Below, in pieces: positions 46,345 through 47,244 of a stretch of DNA of 47,244 bases. Made by a program: the position numbers and the translations under genes. The notes under the pieces are model-generated. The model saw nothing but the letters and a program-made list of their open reading frames with translations, was not told where the DNA came from and ran no database searches. Position 1 is the stretch's first letter, and each line of letters begins with the position of its first letter. Source of the stretch: a virus; IMG/VR virus record IMGVR_UViG_3300033149_005825, positions 1 to 47,244 of that record. One strand, written 5' to 3'.

Positions 46345-46740
46345 TTAATTTATCTTCTCGATTATAATCTCCGTTCTCGGATTTTTGGGGTCATATCGCT
46401 GATAATACTGGTCTTCAATCCTGCCCCAATTATCATCTACAAGGATGCCAATCCGACACAGATAATCTAAGACAGGCTTGAGTCCTTGAGCATAGTTTGC
46501 TTTGTCCCTTCTGTGTTTGGTAGGAAAATAGATATAAAAATCAATTTTGGCCTTCTTAAAGGGATGAGAGATACACTGAATATTTCGCCCCAGAGCTTTC
46601 CTAACAAGGTAAAACCAATCTTGATTATATCTTTGTCTCTTAGTCCAATGCCATCTCAAGATAATATTATATGATTTAGGAACTTCGGGGATCACCAGTT
46701 TAATCGTCCTCGTATTGAGATGTTTCTCTTGCCTTTCCAT
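46345..46740 (-). CDS. rusA: RusA-family Holliday junction resolvase, 131 aa
   Basis: Typical RusA core: VPKSYNIILRWHWTKR near the start, strands with KAKIDFYIYFPTKHRRDK, then NYAQGLKPVLDYLCRIGILV and DDNWGRIEDQY. The aspartates in RRDK, LDYL and DDNW are the metal-binding set. It cleaves Holliday junctions and helps resolve recombination intermediates before packaging. ATG 46740 is preferred, after GAGGTGG; the frame extends three codons upstream. Confidence 0.88.
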   Translation of the reverse strand: MERQEKHLNTRTIKLVIPEVPKSYNIILRWHWTKRQRYNQDWFYLVRKALGRNIQCISHPFKKAKIDFYIYFPTKHRRDKANYAQGLKPVLDYLCRIGILVDDNWGRIEDQYYQRYDPKNPRTEIIIEKIN

Positions 46741-46940
46741 CTTAGCCACCTCTTATGCTTTTCTATTTTTTGTTTCCACCAGAGCCTGCCACGCTGTCCA
46801 ATTAACACTCCATCCTTCATCACCAACAGACGCTCTCCATTCTTGCCGGGAACAGTTACCGTGCTCCCGGCAAACCTTTTCTTTAGAGCCTGGTCAATTA
46901 GATAGTCAATTAGATGATTTGTTTTTTCCATTTCTTTCAT
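46692..46940 (-). CDS. Hypothetical basic protein, 82 aa
   Basis: ATG at 46940 or the ATG nine bases later starts this gene; no strong ribosome site is present. A helix (IDYLIDQALKKRFAG), a beta hairpin (STVTVPGKNGERLLVMKDGV) and a very basic tail (RLWWKQKIEKHKRWLRWKGK) follow. It overlaps RusA by 49 bases. The last 25 residues may be a by-product of that overlap. Function unknown. Confidence 0.6.
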   Translation of the reverse strand: MKEMEKTNHLIDYLIDQALKKRFAGSTVTVPGKNGERLLVMKDGVLIGQRGRLWWKQKIEKHKRWLRWKGKRNISIRGRLNW

Positions 46941-46966
46941 TGTTTATTGTTAGGTATATATTTTCC

Positions 46967-46987
46967 TTAGACGAAATTATCGTCTAA
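46967..46987. promoter_or_regulatory. Candidate operator palindrome
   Basis: TTAGACGA-AATTA-TCGTCTAA is a perfect inverted repeat with 8-bp arms and a 5-bp centre, 27 bases upstream of the start at 46940 and in the only non-coding gap near the join (46941-47056). It overlaps a possible -10 (GATAAT) spaced 18 bases from TTGGAT on the minus strand. Its size and site suit a dimeric repressor. Confidence 0.55.
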
Positions 46988-47056
46988 ATGACATAAGGTA
47001 TCCAAAGCCCTTGTTCCAGCATATTTTTTTACTTAAATCCCTTGCACGGAGGCATT

Positions 47057-47244
47057 TTATTTTTTAGCTCTACCCCGTTTTAACCTTTCTCGTATTTCTT
47101 GTTTTTCCTCCGGAGTAAGCTCTTTTTTTAGCTTATGGCGAGCCAACCAGCTTCTTAATTGTGGCTCTTCGCTTCTATCTGGGTCTAATCCAACAATACC
47201 GCTTGTTATTCTACAATTTCTGTTTAGCATTTCATAAGTAAAGT
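47057..47244 (-). pseudogene. Same join-spanning gene, 3' part
   Basis: Continuation of the gene that starts at 287. The frame ends at TAA 47057-47059 with a lysine/arginine-rich tail (LTPEEKQEIRERLKRG). The sequence from the shift point to this stop is free of stops and looks like real protein, with the segments ITSGIVGLDPD and QLRSWLARHK, so the coding capacity was preserved until the frameshift. Function unknown. Confidence 0.7.
47137..47244. repeat. 108-bp direct terminal repeat (right copy)
   Basis: Exact copy of bases 1-108. The base before it (t at 47136) continues the reading frame of the gene that crosses the join, which supports circular closure rather than a linear end. Confidence 0.95.

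Overview
The window is best read as one complete tailed-phage genome of about 47.1 kb. The first 108 bases recur exactly as the last 108 (1-108 = 47137-47244), so the contig closes into a circle and one gene runs through the join. Nearly every gene lies on the minus strand in one tightly packed head-to-tail series with strong AGGAGG-type ribosome sites and many start/stop overlaps. The DNA is AT-rich and several promoters match the bacterial sigma70 consensus, so the host is a bacterium, probably a low-GC one that I cannot name. No integrase, phage polymerase, RNA gene or CRISPR array is visible. The virion is siphovirus-like, with a long tape measure, tail tube proteins and no sheath.

Reading in the direction of transcription (right to left): two similar promoters at about 4.55 and 3.8 kb flank an HNH/helix-turn-helix gene and start an early operon that includes a Bet/RecT annealing protein. 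It runs leftward through the join (a frameshifted conserved gene) into 47-41 kb. That region holds a RusA-type resolvase, a run of very small zinc-ribbon proteins, a DUF559-like nuclease and a lambda-O-like replication initiator whose gene carries five palindromic iterons, the likely origin. From about 41 to 29 kb come the small and large terminase subunits, portal, MuF-like protein, a minimal metallopeptidase, a 1423-residue multi-enzyme protein ending in an XkdF-like prohead protease, a scaffold-like protein and the major capsid protein. From about 29 to 16 kb come surface proteins (LamG, DUF2341, FCCH-like folds), head-tail connectors, two tail-tube paralogues, the G/G-T tail chaperone pair with a textbook -1 frameshift signal, a tape measure with fourteen 40-residue repeats, and distal-tail and hub proteins. 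From 16 to 8 kb come the tip/host-recognition protein, a tail fibre, two candidate holin-like membrane proteins and a SleB-type lysin.

Three insertions stand out. A TnpB-only IS200/IS605-type element sits exactly on the ribosome site and start codon of a phosphoesterase gene and supplies a replacement ribosome site. A plus-strand gene for a membrane HExxH (HELAH) protein with its own promoter lies in the tail module. A 66-residue gene with its own promoter and terminator sits between the protease domain and the downstream part that normally follows it in one protein.

The most unusual item is the 1423-residue protein at 31.6-35.9 kb. It joins a nucleotidyltransferase-like domain, a Dam-type methylase with APPY in place of DPPY, a second methyltransferase, an ATP-dependent-ligase-like domain with changed active-site residues, a LigD-phosphoesterase-like region and a capsid-maturation protease. 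Its position among head genes suggests a self-processed precursor whose enzyme parts may be packaged in the capsid.
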